Shown in pieces: positions 33,367-41,512 of a DNA stretch of 54,942 bases. The stretch covers positions 1-54,942 of the forward strand of contig CAKRUB010000019.1 in the NCBI GenBank assembly GCA_934402375.1, in the 5' to 3' direction. This DNA comes from an uncultured Acetatifactor sp. GTDB taxonomy: Bacteria; Bacillota; Clostridia; Lachnospirales; Lachnospiraceae. Both the position numbers and the translations under genes were made by a program. The notes beneath the pieces are model-generated. The model made no database searches. It had not been told where the DNA came from and saw nothing but the letters and a program-made list of their open reading frames with translations. How positions within the stretch are numbered: the stretch's first letter is position 1; each line of letters starts with the position of its first letter.

Positions 33367-34191
33367 TTAAATTTCCGTCATCTTCTTATGAAGCACTTCC
33401 AGAAAGCTGACCTGATTCAGCTGTAAAAATTCTGTCATCTTTTCCGACTGGACGATGCGGATTCTGTCCCCTGTGCACAGGGTCACGCCATGGCTTCCGT
33501 CAAAGCTCGCCTCCACGGTCTGAACCTCTCCGTCGCTGCGCTCCGGAATCTCGATCTCCACCACATCCTCGGGAGACAGAATAATGCTCCTCTGGTTCAA
33601 GGTATGCGGACAGATCGGTGTCAGCATGATCAGCTTCGCCTTCGGCTCAACCAGCGGGCCTCCCGCAGACAGATTATAGCCGGTAGACCCTGTCGGGGTC
33701 GTGACGATCATACCGTCCGCACTGTAATCGTTCAGAAATAGTCCATTGACATAGATGTTGAACTTGATAATCTGCAGCGATCCCTTTCTCGATATGACAA
33801 TGTCGTTTAACGCCCAGCCCTCCTCGGTTCTGCCGTCCTTCAGCACAGCCTTTCCGTAAAGCATCATCCGGCTTTCCTGTTCATAATCTCCCTGTATGAG
33901 CCGCTCCAGTGATTCCTCCAGATTCGCCGGCTCGATCTCCGTCATATAGCCGAGCGTTCCGAGGTTGACACCGATGATCGGAATGTTCCGCTGTCTGGTC
34001 TCCCGCGCCGCCCGCAGCACCGTTCCGTCCCCTCCGAGAACAATGATGCAGTCGGCAGTCTGGTTCCACTCCTCGTCTCCCGCCTTGACGGACACACGCT
34101 GCCCCCGGCTCTCCAGATAGCTGCATACACGCTTCGTCATAGCCAGATCCTCGTCCTTATGTCTGTTGGTATAGACCAGAAAATGCTTCAT
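33367..34191 (-). CDS. nadK: NAD kinase
   Basis: 274 residues from ATG 34191 (AAGGAG 6 nt upstream; the preceding GTG is inside the spacer). Phosphorylates NAD to NADP. Motifs: IVLGGDGTVLRAARE (GGDG ATP site), LNDIVISRKGSL (NE/ND motif) and SADGMIVTTPTGSTGYNLSA. It lies 9 bp after tlyA and 99 bp before argR, in the normal order; the argR leader fills the latter gap. Confidence 0.97.
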   Translation of the reverse strand: MKHFLVYTNRHKDEDLAMTKRVCSYLESRGQRVSVKAGDEEWNQTADCIIVLGGDGTVLRAARETRQRNIPIIGVNLGTLGYMTEIEPANLEESLERLIQGDYEQESRMMLYGKAVLKDGRTEEGWALNDIVISRKGSLQIIKFNIYVNGLFLNDYSADGMIVTTPTGSTGYNLSAGGPLVEPKAKLIMLTPICPHTLNQRSIILSPEDVVEIEIPERSDGEVQTVEASFDGSHGVTLCTGDRIRIVQSEKMTEFLQLNQVSFLEVLHKKMTEI

Positions 34192-34200
34192 AACCACTCC

Positions 34201-35136
34201 TTAACTTTCCTGCTTTTCTTCCATGGAATGCTTTTCTTCCATGGAATGCTTTTCTTCCATGGAATGAGACCTCTCGACAGTCTCACGGATCAACGTCTGC
34301 CAGACTTCCGTCTGTGAAAGTCCACTCTTCCCGGCAATAATCTCCTTCAGCCGGTTCTCCGCATCCTGCTCAGTGAGGAGCCGTACAGCCTCCTCCGGCT
34401 CCTTCTCCTTCCGCAGATGCACCAGATATTCAATATTTCCTTCCGGTCCCTTGATCGGCGAGTACTCCAGTTCAAGCACCGTAAATCCAATGCTGTCAGC
34501 ATAATCGACGATCTTGCAGATCACCTCGCGGTGCACCTCCGGCTCCCTGACAACACCGTTTTTTCCTACCTTCTCTCTGCCTGCCTCAAACTGCGGTTTG
34601 ATCAGACAGACCATCTCACCGTTTTCCTTCAACAGATTCCTCGCCGGAATCAGTATCTTTGTGAGCGAGATAAACGAGACGTCCACACTGGCAAAGTCAA
34701 GATCGTCCTCTATATCCTCCCGCTTCAGATAGCGAAAGTTTGTCTGCTCCATACAGACAACTCTCTCGTCATTCCGCAGCTTCCACGCCAGCTGTCCGTG
34801 CCCGACATCCACAGCATACACCTTGACTGCGCCGTTCTGCAGCATACAATCCGTGAAGCCGCCCGTGGAGGAACCGATATCCATACAGGTTTTCCCCTCG
34901 AGCGTGATCGGCCAGCAGTTCATCGCCTTCTCCAGCTTCAACCCTCCGCGGCTCACATATTTTAAGGCATGCCCTCTGACCTCCAGCCGGATCTTGCTCT
35001 CATCGAAGCTCGTTCCCGCCTTGTCCTCCTTCTGTCCGTTGACATAGACATTTCCCGACATAATGATCGCCTTTGCCTTCTCTCGGGATGTGGCATAGCC
35101 CTGATTCATCAGAATTACGTCCAAGCGTTCCTTCAT
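34201..35136 (-). CDS. tlyA: TlyA family rRNA 2'-O-methyltransferase
   Basis: 311 residues. An N-terminal S4 domain (RLDVILMNQGYATSREKAKA) precedes an RrmJ-type fold: TCMDIGSSTGGFTDCMLQNG (SAM site), VDVGHGQLAWKLRND, LDFASVDVSFISLTKIL. TlyA proteins methylate 16S and 23S rRNA 2'-OH groups; some have been called haemolysins in error. The C-terminus is unusual: three tandem copies of HSMEEK, encoded by perfect 18-bp repeats. It starts 5 bp after dxs, likely coupled. Confidence 0.93.
   Translation of the reverse strand: MKERLDVILMNQGYATSREKAKAIIMSGNVYVNGQKEDKAGTSFDESKIRLEVRGHALKYVSRGGLKLEKAMNCWPITLEGKTCMDIGSSTGGFTDCMLQNGAVKVYAVDVGHGQLAWKLRNDERVVCMEQTNFRYLKREDIEDDLDFASVDVSFISLTKILIPARNLLKENGEMVCLIKPQFEAGREKVGKNGVVREPEVHREVICKIVDYADSIGFTVLELEYSPIKGPEGNIEYLVHLRKEKEPEEAVRLLTEQDAENRLKEIIAGKSGLSQTEVWQTLIRETVERSHSMEEKHSMEEKHSMEEKQES
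34211..34264. repeat. 18-bp tandem repeat at the tlyA 3' end
   Basis: Three perfect units of TGCTTTTCTTCCATGGAA (34211-34228, 34229-34246, 34247-34264). On the minus strand they encode (HSMEEK)3 near the TlyA C-terminus. Copy number probably varies between strains by slippage. Confidence 0.97.
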
Positions 35137-35141
35137 CTCTT

Positions 35142-37004
35142 TTACCTTTTCTCTATAAGCTCCCTGATCCGCTTCACAATACTGTCCGCGTCGATCCCTG
35201 TCTCCTGCTTTAAAAGCTCTACATTTCCATGCTCAATATAGGCATCCGGGAGACTGATGTTCAGGTATTTGTTCCGCAGTCCCCTCCGGTTCATGCAGTC
35301 AAGCACCTTCTCACCGTAACCGCCGCAGGAGACGTTCTCCTCCAGCGTGACAATCAGCTCATGCCCTCCGCATGCCTCAAAAACGATATCCTCATCGATC
35401 GGCTTTGCAAATCTTGCATTGATAAGACTGACGGCAAAGCCCTCTGCCTTCAGCTGCTCCCTGACAGCCTCAGCTGTCTTCACCATACTGCCGATTGCCA
35501 GAAGTGCGATCTGCTTCTCCCTATATATCCATTCTGCCTTTCCAAGCTTGATAGGCGCCCGAAATTCCTGCAGCCCGTCATAGGCTGCCCCACGGGGATA
35601 GCGGACGGCGATGGGCGCCCCCAGCGCAACCGCAAACTTCATCATATCGGAGAGCTCCCATTTATTCTTCGGTGCACACACATGCATATTTGGAATGCCC
35701 GTCAGATAGGTAAAGTCAAAAATACCCTGATGCGTCTCACCGTCACTTCCCACCAGTCCCGCCCGGTCAATCGCAAAAACAACCGGAAGATTCTGAAGAC
35801 AGACATCATGGAGAATCTGGTCATAGGCTCTCTGGAGGAAGGAGGAATACACGGCAACGATCGGCTTCAAGCCGCCCGCTGCAAGCCCTGCTGCGAACGT
35901 AACGGCGTGCTCCTCCGCGATCCCGACATCAAAAAATCTGTCCGGGTATATGTTGTGAAAACGTTTCAGTCCGGTACCGTCCGGCATTGCCGCCGTGATT
36001 GCCACGACCTTTTCGTCCCGCTGTCCGAGCTTGCACATAACGGTAGAAAAGACATCCGTATAATTCGCCACCGTCCTCGGATTCTTTGGCAGACCGGTAT
36101 CGATGACAAAAGGGTCCGTGCCGTGAAATCTTGCAGGATGCCTTTCTGCTGGCAGATATCCTCTGCCCTTCTGCGTCAGCGCATGAATCAGCACCGGTCC
36201 CTTTACCCGCTTCGCCTCATTAATCACCGTGACGAGCGCATCGATATTGTGACCGTCCACCGGTCCCAGATAGGTGATCCCCATATCCTCAAAGAACATT
36301 CCCGGAATCACCAGCTGCTTGAAGCTGCTCTTTGCCCGCCGTATCTTAGTAATCATATTGTTTCCGCGCTTTGTGCCAAGCAGCGCGTGATAAATCCCCG
36401 CCTTCAGATCCAGATACCCGGTTGCTGTACGGATGCTATTGAGATATTTCGATACACCGCCGACATTCTCAGAAATGGACATGTTGTTGTCATTCAGAAT
36501 AATAATAAAATTTGTTTCCAGCTTTGACGCATTGTTCAAAGCCTCATAAGCCATACCTCCCGTGAGCGAGCCATCTCCCAGCACAGACACCACAGTGTTC
36601 GACTCTCCGCAAATGTCGCGCGCCTTGACCAATCCGAGCCCGGCGGAGATCGACGTTGAACTGTGCCCGGTTTCAAAGACATCACAGGCGCTTTCTTTTC
36701 TCTTCGGGAATCCGCTCATACCATGAAACTGGCGCAGCGATTCAAATCCCTCCCTGCGTCCTGTCAGAATCTTATGCGTGTAAGACTGGTGCCCTACATC
36801 CCACACGATCTTGTCCTCCGGAAAATTCAAGGCAAGGTGCAGCGCCATCGTCAGCTCCACCGCACCCAGATTCGAGCCGAGATGTCCTCCCGTGACACTG
36901 ATCTTCTCTATCAGGAAATCCCTGATCTCCTGCGCAAGCGCTCCCCAGTTTTCCTTATCGATCGCCTTAATATCATTTTCTTTTTCTATGGTTTCCAAAA
37001 ACAT
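35142..37004 (-). CDS. dxs: 1-deoxy-D-xylulose-5-phosphate synthase
   Basis: 620 residues. Thiamine-diphosphate enzyme joining pyruvate and glyceraldehyde 3-phosphate in the MEP isoprenoid pathway. Motifs: WDVGHQSYTHKILTGRREGF, VLGDGSLTGGMAYEALNNAS (ThDP GDG...N), ILNDNNMSISENVGGVSKY, and the pyrimidine-domain DVGIAEEHAVTFAAGLA with the catalytic Glu. It lies between ispA (16 bp) and tlyA (5 bp); together with ispA it feeds undecaprenyl and quinone-type prenyls. Confidence 0.97.
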   Translation of the reverse strand: MFLETIEKENDIKAIDKENWGALAQEIRDFLIEKISVTGGHLGSNLGAVELTMALHLALNFPEDKIVWDVGHQSYTHKILTGRREGFESLRQFHGMSGFPKRKESACDVFETGHSSTSISAGLGLVKARDICGESNTVVSVLGDGSLTGGMAYEALNNASKLETNFIIILNDNNMSISENVGGVSKYLNSIRTATGYLDLKAGIYHALLGTKRGNNMITKIRRAKSSFKQLVIPGMFFEDMGITYLGPVDGHNIDALVTVINEAKRVKGPVLIHALTQKGRGYLPAERHPARFHGTDPFVIDTGLPKNPRTVANYTDVFSTVMCKLGQRDEKVVAITAAMPDGTGLKRFHNIYPDRFFDVGIAEEHAVTFAAGLAAGGLKPIVAVYSSFLQRAYDQILHDVCLQNLPVVFAIDRAGLVGSDGETHQGIFDFTYLTGIPNMHVCAPKNKWELSDMMKFAVALGAPIAVRYPRGAAYDGLQEFRAPIKLGKAEWIYREKQIALLAIGSMVKTAEAVREQLKAEGFAVSLINARFAKPIDEDIVFEACGGHELIVTLEENVSCGGYGEKVLDCMNRRGLRNKYLNISLPDAYIEHGNVELLKQETGIDADSIVKRIRELIEKR

Positions 37005-37020
37005 TTTCTGCGCCTTTCAC

Positions 37021-37935
37021 CTATTTACGGCGGTGGATCAGCTCAAGGATCAACTGTCTCAGAAAAGGATTTTCCCCCGCAAAACTGTCAAGTATCCTCA
37101 CGGCTTCCTCAGACAGCGCAGCAACGTCTGCCTCTGCCTTCTCCAGCCCGTTCAGTGTCACATAGGTCTGCTTTTCGTTCTGTGCATCGCTTCCCACAGC
37201 CTTGCCAAGCTCGCTGCTGTCCCCGATTACGTCCAGAATGTCATCCTGAATCTGGAAAGCGATACCAATATTATATGCGCACTTCTCCAGTGCCTGAACC
37301 TGCTCCGCCTCCGCACCGGCGAGCACCGCACCGATCGTCATTGCCGACTGGATCAGCGCCGCTGTCTTATGCTCGTGAATGAACAAAAGAAGCTCCTCCG
37401 TGATCGGCTTTCCCTCTGCCTCAACGTCCGCCGTCTGTCCGCCGATCATCCCGTAGATTCCTGCCTTTCCTGCAAGGATCTCCATCGCTGCAGCAGCCCG
37501 CTTCAGTTTCTCGACAGTTCCGGCATACGCAAAGCTCTTCACCGCCGTCTCAAAGGCATAGTTGAGCAGTCCGTCTCCGGCAAGAATGCCCATAGTCTCC
37601 CCATATACCGCCCATGTTGTCTTTTTCCCCCTGCGGTACTCGTCATTGTCCATCGCTGGAAGATCATCGTGTACCAGTGAATATGTATGAATCATCTCGA
37701 TCGCGGCAAGAAAAGGCTCGACAATTTCCCTGTCCTCCCCGCTTCCGCCGCAGAGCAGAAAGGTCTCCCACAAAAGCATCGGGCGCAGTCTCTTTCCACC
37801 GGCTCTGACGCTGTAATTCATAGCCTCCAGCACCGTCTTCTGCGTTCCCTCCTCCGCGGGAAGAAATTTCTCCAGCATGACGTTCAGCGCCTTTGTCTTT
37901 TCCTGTAAAAGTACACCGAATTCCTTATTCTCCAT
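37021..37935 (-). CDS. ispA: polyprenyl (geranyl/farnesyl) diphosphate synthase
   Basis: 304 residues from ATG 37935 (GGAGG 9 nt upstream; overlaps xseB by 11 bp). Trans-prenyltransferase with the two Asp-rich motifs: LVHDDLPAMDNDEYRRG (FARM; DDxxxxD) and FQIQDDILDVIGD (SARM). GKRLRPMLLWE and GEKQTYVTL-like QNEKQTYVTLNGLEKA complete the site. Product is probably farnesyl diphosphate. Confidence 0.95.
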   Translation of the reverse strand: MENKEFGVLLQEKTKALNVMLEKFLPAEEGTQKTVLEAMNYSVRAGGKRLRPMLLWETFLLCGGSGEDREIVEPFLAAIEMIHTYSLVHDDLPAMDNDEYRRGKKTTWAVYGETMGILAGDGLLNYAFETAVKSFAYAGTVEKLKRAAAAMEILAGKAGIYGMIGGQTADVEAEGKPITEELLLFIHEHKTAALIQSAMTIGAVLAGAEAEQVQALEKCAYNIGIAFQIQDDILDVIGDSSELGKAVGSDAQNEKQTYVTLNGLEKAEADVAALSEEAVRILDSFAGENPFLRQLILELIHRRK

Positions 37936-38149
37936 CTTCAAACGCCTCCAACTGTCCATCCTCCGCGAGCTTCAGCACCTGCTTTTCCACACGGTCTATC
38001 TGCTCGCTGCATTTCTTCAGCAGACCCATTCCCTCGCTGTATGCCTGAAACGCTTCCTCCAGAGGAAGCTCGTCGTTTTCCATCTTCTGAATAATCTCTT
38101 CGAGTTTGTCAAATCCGTCTTCCAGACGGAAGCTGTCTTCCTTCTTCAT
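37925..38149 (-). CDS. xseB: exodeoxyribonuclease VII small subunit
   Basis: 74 residues from ATG 38149 (AGGAGA upstream), normal for XseB. FDKLEEIIQKMENDELPLEE and AFQAYSEGMGLLKKCSEQID are the conserved helices that bind the XseA coiled coil. The upstream extension in frame has no SD. It overlaps ispA by 11 bp and lies 29 bp after xseA, so all three are translated from one message. Confidence 0.95.
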   Translation of the reverse strand: MKKEDSFRLEDGFDKLEEIIQKMENDELPLEEAFQAYSEGMGLLKKCSEQIDRVEKQVLKLAEDGQLEAFEDGE

Positions 38150-38178
38150 GCCGTCTCCTACCCTCTCTCCGCGCTGCC

Positions 38179-39393
38179 TCACGCCTTCTCTGTTATCCCT
38201 CCGAGCACCGTCGCGCGGAAGCTGCCGTCACTCACCGTGATCTCCAGCTCCTGCCCCTCGCGCACCTGCTTCACGGAGCGGATATTCCCGCCGCTCTCGT
38301 CCGTGATATACGAATAGCCGCTGTTCAGCTTCTCCAGCGGTGAAAGACTCTTTAATCTCTCGATATAGATTGCCAGCTCATGCCGCCTCGTCCCGAGCAG
38401 CTTCTCCATCCGGTTCTGGAGCTGCTCCTCCATATTCAGCAGGCGCATTCTGCGCTCCCTGATACGCCCCATGGGGCTGAGCGCCCGCAGCTGTAATTCG
38501 CGCTGCCTGATCTCTGTTCTGTCGTCCTGCAGCTTCCGCTGCATCAGACGGTTCAGCATCATCCTGTCCGCCTCGAGCTGCGACAGAATCTCGCGGATAT
38601 CCGTCACCGCCAGCTCTGCCGCCGCAGAGGGCGTCGGTGCACGGAGATCCGCCACAAAGTCAATGATTGTTGTGTCAGTCTCATGTCCGACAGCAGAAAT
38701 AATGGGCACAGAGCAGTCGAACACCGCCTGCGCCACCTCCCGTTCATTAAACGCCCACAGATCTTCCATGGAGCCGCCTCCCCTGCCGACGATCATCACG
38801 TCAACACCCAGCTTCTCCAACGTGCGGATGCCTCTGACAACGCTCGGCACCGCCGCCTCACCCTGCACAATCGCCGGATAGAGAATAATCTGCACATAAG
38901 GATTCCGCCTGTGCGCAATCTGCATGATGTCCCGGACTGCCGCCCCGGTATCCGCCGTCACCACGCCCAGCGTTCTAATATATCGCGGGATTGGCTGCTT
39001 ATATTCCGCCGCAAACATACCGGACTCCTCAAGCTCCCGCTTCAGCTGCTCGAATTTTTCGTAGAGCAGCCCGCTTCCGTCCAGTGCAATCTGCTTCGCA
39101 TAAAGCTGATACTTTCCATCCCTCTCGTAGACATCCACAGTGCCGCCGACGATCACCTGCTGCCCTTCCGTCAAACGAAAAGAAAGACCCGCGCGGTTGC
39201 CTGCGAACATAACACAATTCACCACTCCCTTTGGGTCCTTTAATGTAAAATAAATATGCCCCGACGGATGATATTTGCAGTTGCTGACCTCCCCCTTTAC
39301 GAAGAGACTCTGTAGCAAATAATCCTGCGTGAACATATTTTTAATATATGAATTCAGTTGTCCTACCGTATAAACGTTCCGAATATCAATCAC
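38179..39393 (-). CDS. xseA: exodeoxyribonuclease VII large subunit
   Basis: 404 residues. N-terminal OB fold (about 1-100: YTVGQLNSYIKNMFTQDYLL, GEVSNCKYHPSGHIYFTLKD), then the nuclease core with VIIVGRGGGSMEDLWAFNER-type segment VMIVGRGGGSMEDLWAFNER, SAVGHETDTTIIDFVADLRA and TPSAAAELAV, and a long C-terminal coiled coil that receives XseB. The enzyme degrades single-stranded DNA from both ends. It overlaps nusB by 8 bp. Confidence 0.96.
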   Translation of the reverse strand: MIDIRNVYTVGQLNSYIKNMFTQDYLLQSLFVKGEVSNCKYHPSGHIYFTLKDPKGVVNCVMFAGNRAGLSFRLTEGQQVIVGGTVDVYERDGKYQLYAKQIALDGSGLLYEKFEQLKRELEESGMFAAEYKQPIPRYIRTLGVVTADTGAAVRDIMQIAHRRNPYVQIILYPAIVQGEAAVPSVVRGIRTLEKLGVDVMIVGRGGGSMEDLWAFNEREVAQAVFDCSVPIISAVGHETDTTIIDFVADLRAPTPSAAAELAVTDIREILSQLEADRMMLNRLMQRKLQDDRTEIRQRELQLRALSPMGRIRERRMRLLNMEEQLQNRMEKLLGTRRHELAIYIERLKSLSPLEKLNSGYSYITDESGGNIRSVKQVREGQELEITVSDGSFRATVLGGITEKA

Positions 39394-39796
39394 CCAGCTT
39401 TAAAATTTTTGCCAGAATCGCATTCACGAAAGCACTTGAACTGTCCTGACCATATTTTTTCGCAATCTCCACTGCCTCGTCGATTGCAACTCTCGGCGGG
39501 ATATCGTCGTCATAGCGCATCTCGTACACAGCCAGACGCAGGACGGTCAGCTCTACCTTTCCCATTCTGGTCGTGTCCCAGCCCTCTGTATTCTCGTCGA
39601 TCAGCTTGTCTATCTCGGGAATCTTCTCCCTGACCAGCTGACATCTTTCCTCGATATAATCGGCATCCTTCTGGGAAGGAATCGCCTCATTGTCCTCCAG
39701 ATACAGACGCATCTGCCTCGGCATATCCTCAGGGGAGTGAAACTCTACCTGAAACAGAAGCATAAATACCTGTTCTCTCTGCTCGTGTCGTCCCAT
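39386..39796 (-). CDS. nusB: transcription antitermination factor NusB
   Basis: 136 residues. All-helical NusB fold: GRHEQREQVFMLLFQVEFH at the start, LIDENTEGWDTTRMGKVELT and VLRLAVYEMRYDDDIPPRVA, then VEIAKKYGQDSSSAFVNAIL. It joins NusE (S10) on boxA RNA in rRNA antitermination. It overlaps xseA by 8 bp and follows asp23 by 14 bp. Confidence 0.96.
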   Translation of the reverse strand: MGRHEQREQVFMLLFQVEFHSPEDMPRQMRLYLEDNEAIPSQKDADYIEERCQLVREKIPEIDKLIDENTEGWDTTRMGKVELTVLRLAVYEMRYDDDIPPRVAIDEAVEIAKKYGQDSSSAFVNAILAKILKLGD

Positions 39797-39810
39797 TGCA
39801 CTTTTCCTTT

Positions 39811-40188
39811 TTACTTTACTTTTACGCCTGCAATCCTGATATTGACATCATTGCAGGTAAGCCCTGTCATGTTCTCGATGGCATTCTTCACCTTCGTCTG
39901 AACCTTCTGACAGGTCGCGGGAATGTTGTAGCCGTACTCCATGGTAACTGCCAGATCAACGACAACACTGCCGTCGAGCACCATGACCTTGACACCCTTC
40001 GTCAGCTTCTTCATGCCGACCTTGCTCATCAGCTCGTTTGTTATGGTTCCCGCCATCGCGCTGACGCCCTCTACCTCTGTCGCGGCGAGGGATGCGATCA
40101 TTGCCACCACATCATCTGCGATCTGCACAGCGCCCACATTTTCCTCATCCTTGAGCACAACTGTCTTCTTATCTATTTCTTTTTCCAT
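39811..40188 (-). CDS. Asp23/Gls24 family envelope-stress protein
   Basis: 125 residues from ATG 40188 (GGAGG 7 nt upstream; the frame opens at 40254 without an SD). The Asp23 domain is clear: IADDVVAMIASLAATEVEGV, MEYGYNIPATCQKVQTKVKN and AIENMTGLTCNDVNIRIAGV. Members associate with the inner membrane in envelope stress; the copy next to nusB is widespread in Bacillota. No amaP-like anchor gene is adjacent. Confidence 0.93.
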   Translation of the reverse strand: MEKEIDKKTVVLKDEENVGAVQIADDVVAMIASLAATEVEGVSAMAGTITNELMSKVGMKKLTKGVKVMVLDGSVVVDLAVTMEYGYNIPATCQKVQTKVKNAIENMTGLTCNDVNIRIAGVKVK

Positions 40189-40246
40189 CCGAATTTCCTC
40201 CTGATCGAAATTACCTTGCATATCAGATATAAGTATACCACATAAT

Positions 40247-41488
40247 CTATTCATTTGTCACCCAAAAACTCAGAGACATCTGACTGTCGTTCTGCGTATA
40301 GGCAACTGTTCCGCCGGACGCCGTATCCATGTACAGAAAAATCTCCTGTCCGCCGATCAGCCGGTCGAGCATCTGCCGGTAGCACTCCTCGTCGGAGCAC
40401 TTCAAAGCCACCTCATCCCTGCCCTGCTCCTTTGCCTGTTCAAAGACCGCCTTAAGCTGCTCCTTGTCAAAGTCGGAAAAGAAGGCGCCCTCCCTGACAT
40501 AATAGTTGGCATCCGTCGCCTCGCACACAGGCAGCTCGACACTGACCGAAGGCGTGTGCGTTCTCAATAGCTCCTGCGTCGTCACATTCAGATAATCGTA
40601 GTTGATCTGCGGTCTGTCCGCCGTCAGCGCCGCCTCATCATTGAGACTGTACGAGGCATCCCCCCATGTCGTGTCGAGATAATAATACGCTCCGTCCACC
40701 CGGACGAGGTTCCACGCATGGGTCTCGCCTGTCTCCACCGTTCCCGTGACAAGCGTGCATTCCACACCCAGCCGGTTCAGCAGGTACTGGGTCGCCTTTG
40801 CATAGCCCTGGCACACCGACCTGTGGTTGACAAACACGGAGTATATATTCTGGTTCTCCGGCGCATTCCGGTCATAATCGGTCTCGAAGATGACCGCCTC
40901 ATATACCGCCTTTACCTTGGCATAGTCGTCCCAGCCTTCCCCGATGTTCCCAAGCATCCTCGCCGCCTCAGCGCTGATCTCTTCCCTCCGCGCCTTTGCA
41001 GTCTCCGCATCAACGGAATAAGTGCCCGTGAATTCAAAGGAGACCGTCTCCTCACCCTTCGTGTACTTTGTGTAAGAATAGCCCTCCACATAGAACAGCT
41101 CCGGATGGTCGCTCAGAACATACTGGAATATCCTGTCTATGTCCCTCTCGTCAAGTCCTGCCCCGATTCCGTTCTCATCCAGCATGGCGTTCTCACCGAA
41201 GCTCCCAAGTATGTCCCTGATCTCCTCGTACCAGAGAAGCTCCTGCCCGCCCAGTCCCTGTGCGGCATACTCGAAGGCGCTGTCCTCCAGAAAGCAGTAA
41301 GACTCCTTGTCTTCCGCGCCCTCTCCGGTCTCCACAGGCGCACTCTGCTCCGGCATCTCACTCTTCACAGACTCCGTCAGCACAAAATCCCTGGGAATCT
41401 CGTCCAGAAGGCTTACATCACCACAGCCTCCCAGCACAAGCCCCAACAGAAACAAAAAACAGCTCACTCCGCATACTTTTCTCTTCAT
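40247..41488 (-). CDS. transglutaminase-like lipoprotein
   Basis: 413 residues with a lipoprotein signal peptide (MKRKVCGVSCFLFLLGLVLG then GC, Cys22). The transglutaminase-like Cys protease fold is in 170-310: RSVCQGYAKATQYLLNRLGV (catalytic Cys), TGETHAWNLVRVDGAYYYLD (His) and TTWGD (Asp). A further C-terminal domain follows. These extracellular domains act as peptidases or transamidases, often on wall peptides. It lies between asp23 and prfC. It resembles the protein at 49901-51427 in domain order. Confidence 0.88.
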   Translation of the reverse strand: MKRKVCGVSCFLFLLGLVLGGCGDVSLLDEIPRDFVLTESVKSEMPEQSAPVETGEGAEDKESYCFLEDSAFEYAAQGLGGQELLWYEEIRDILGSFGENAMLDENGIGAGLDERDIDRIFQYVLSDHPELFYVEGYSYTKYTKGEETVSFEFTGTYSVDAETAKARREEISAEAARMLGNIGEGWDDYAKVKAVYEAVIFETDYDRNAPENQNIYSVFVNHRSVCQGYAKATQYLLNRLGVECTLVTGTVETGETHAWNLVRVDGAYYYLDTTWGDASYSLNDEAALTADRPQINYDYLNVTTQELLRTHTPSVSVELPVCEATDANYYVREGAFFSDFDKEQLKAVFEQAKEQGRDEVALKCSDEECYRQMLDRLIGGQEIFLYMDTASGGTVAYTQNDSQMSLSFWVTNE

Positions 41489-41512
41489 TCCACACAGCTC
41501 CGGTTCTACCTC

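Noticed and set aside
35229..36527. 432-residue plus-strand open frame
   Set aside because: Antisense to dxs, which is intact with all motifs.
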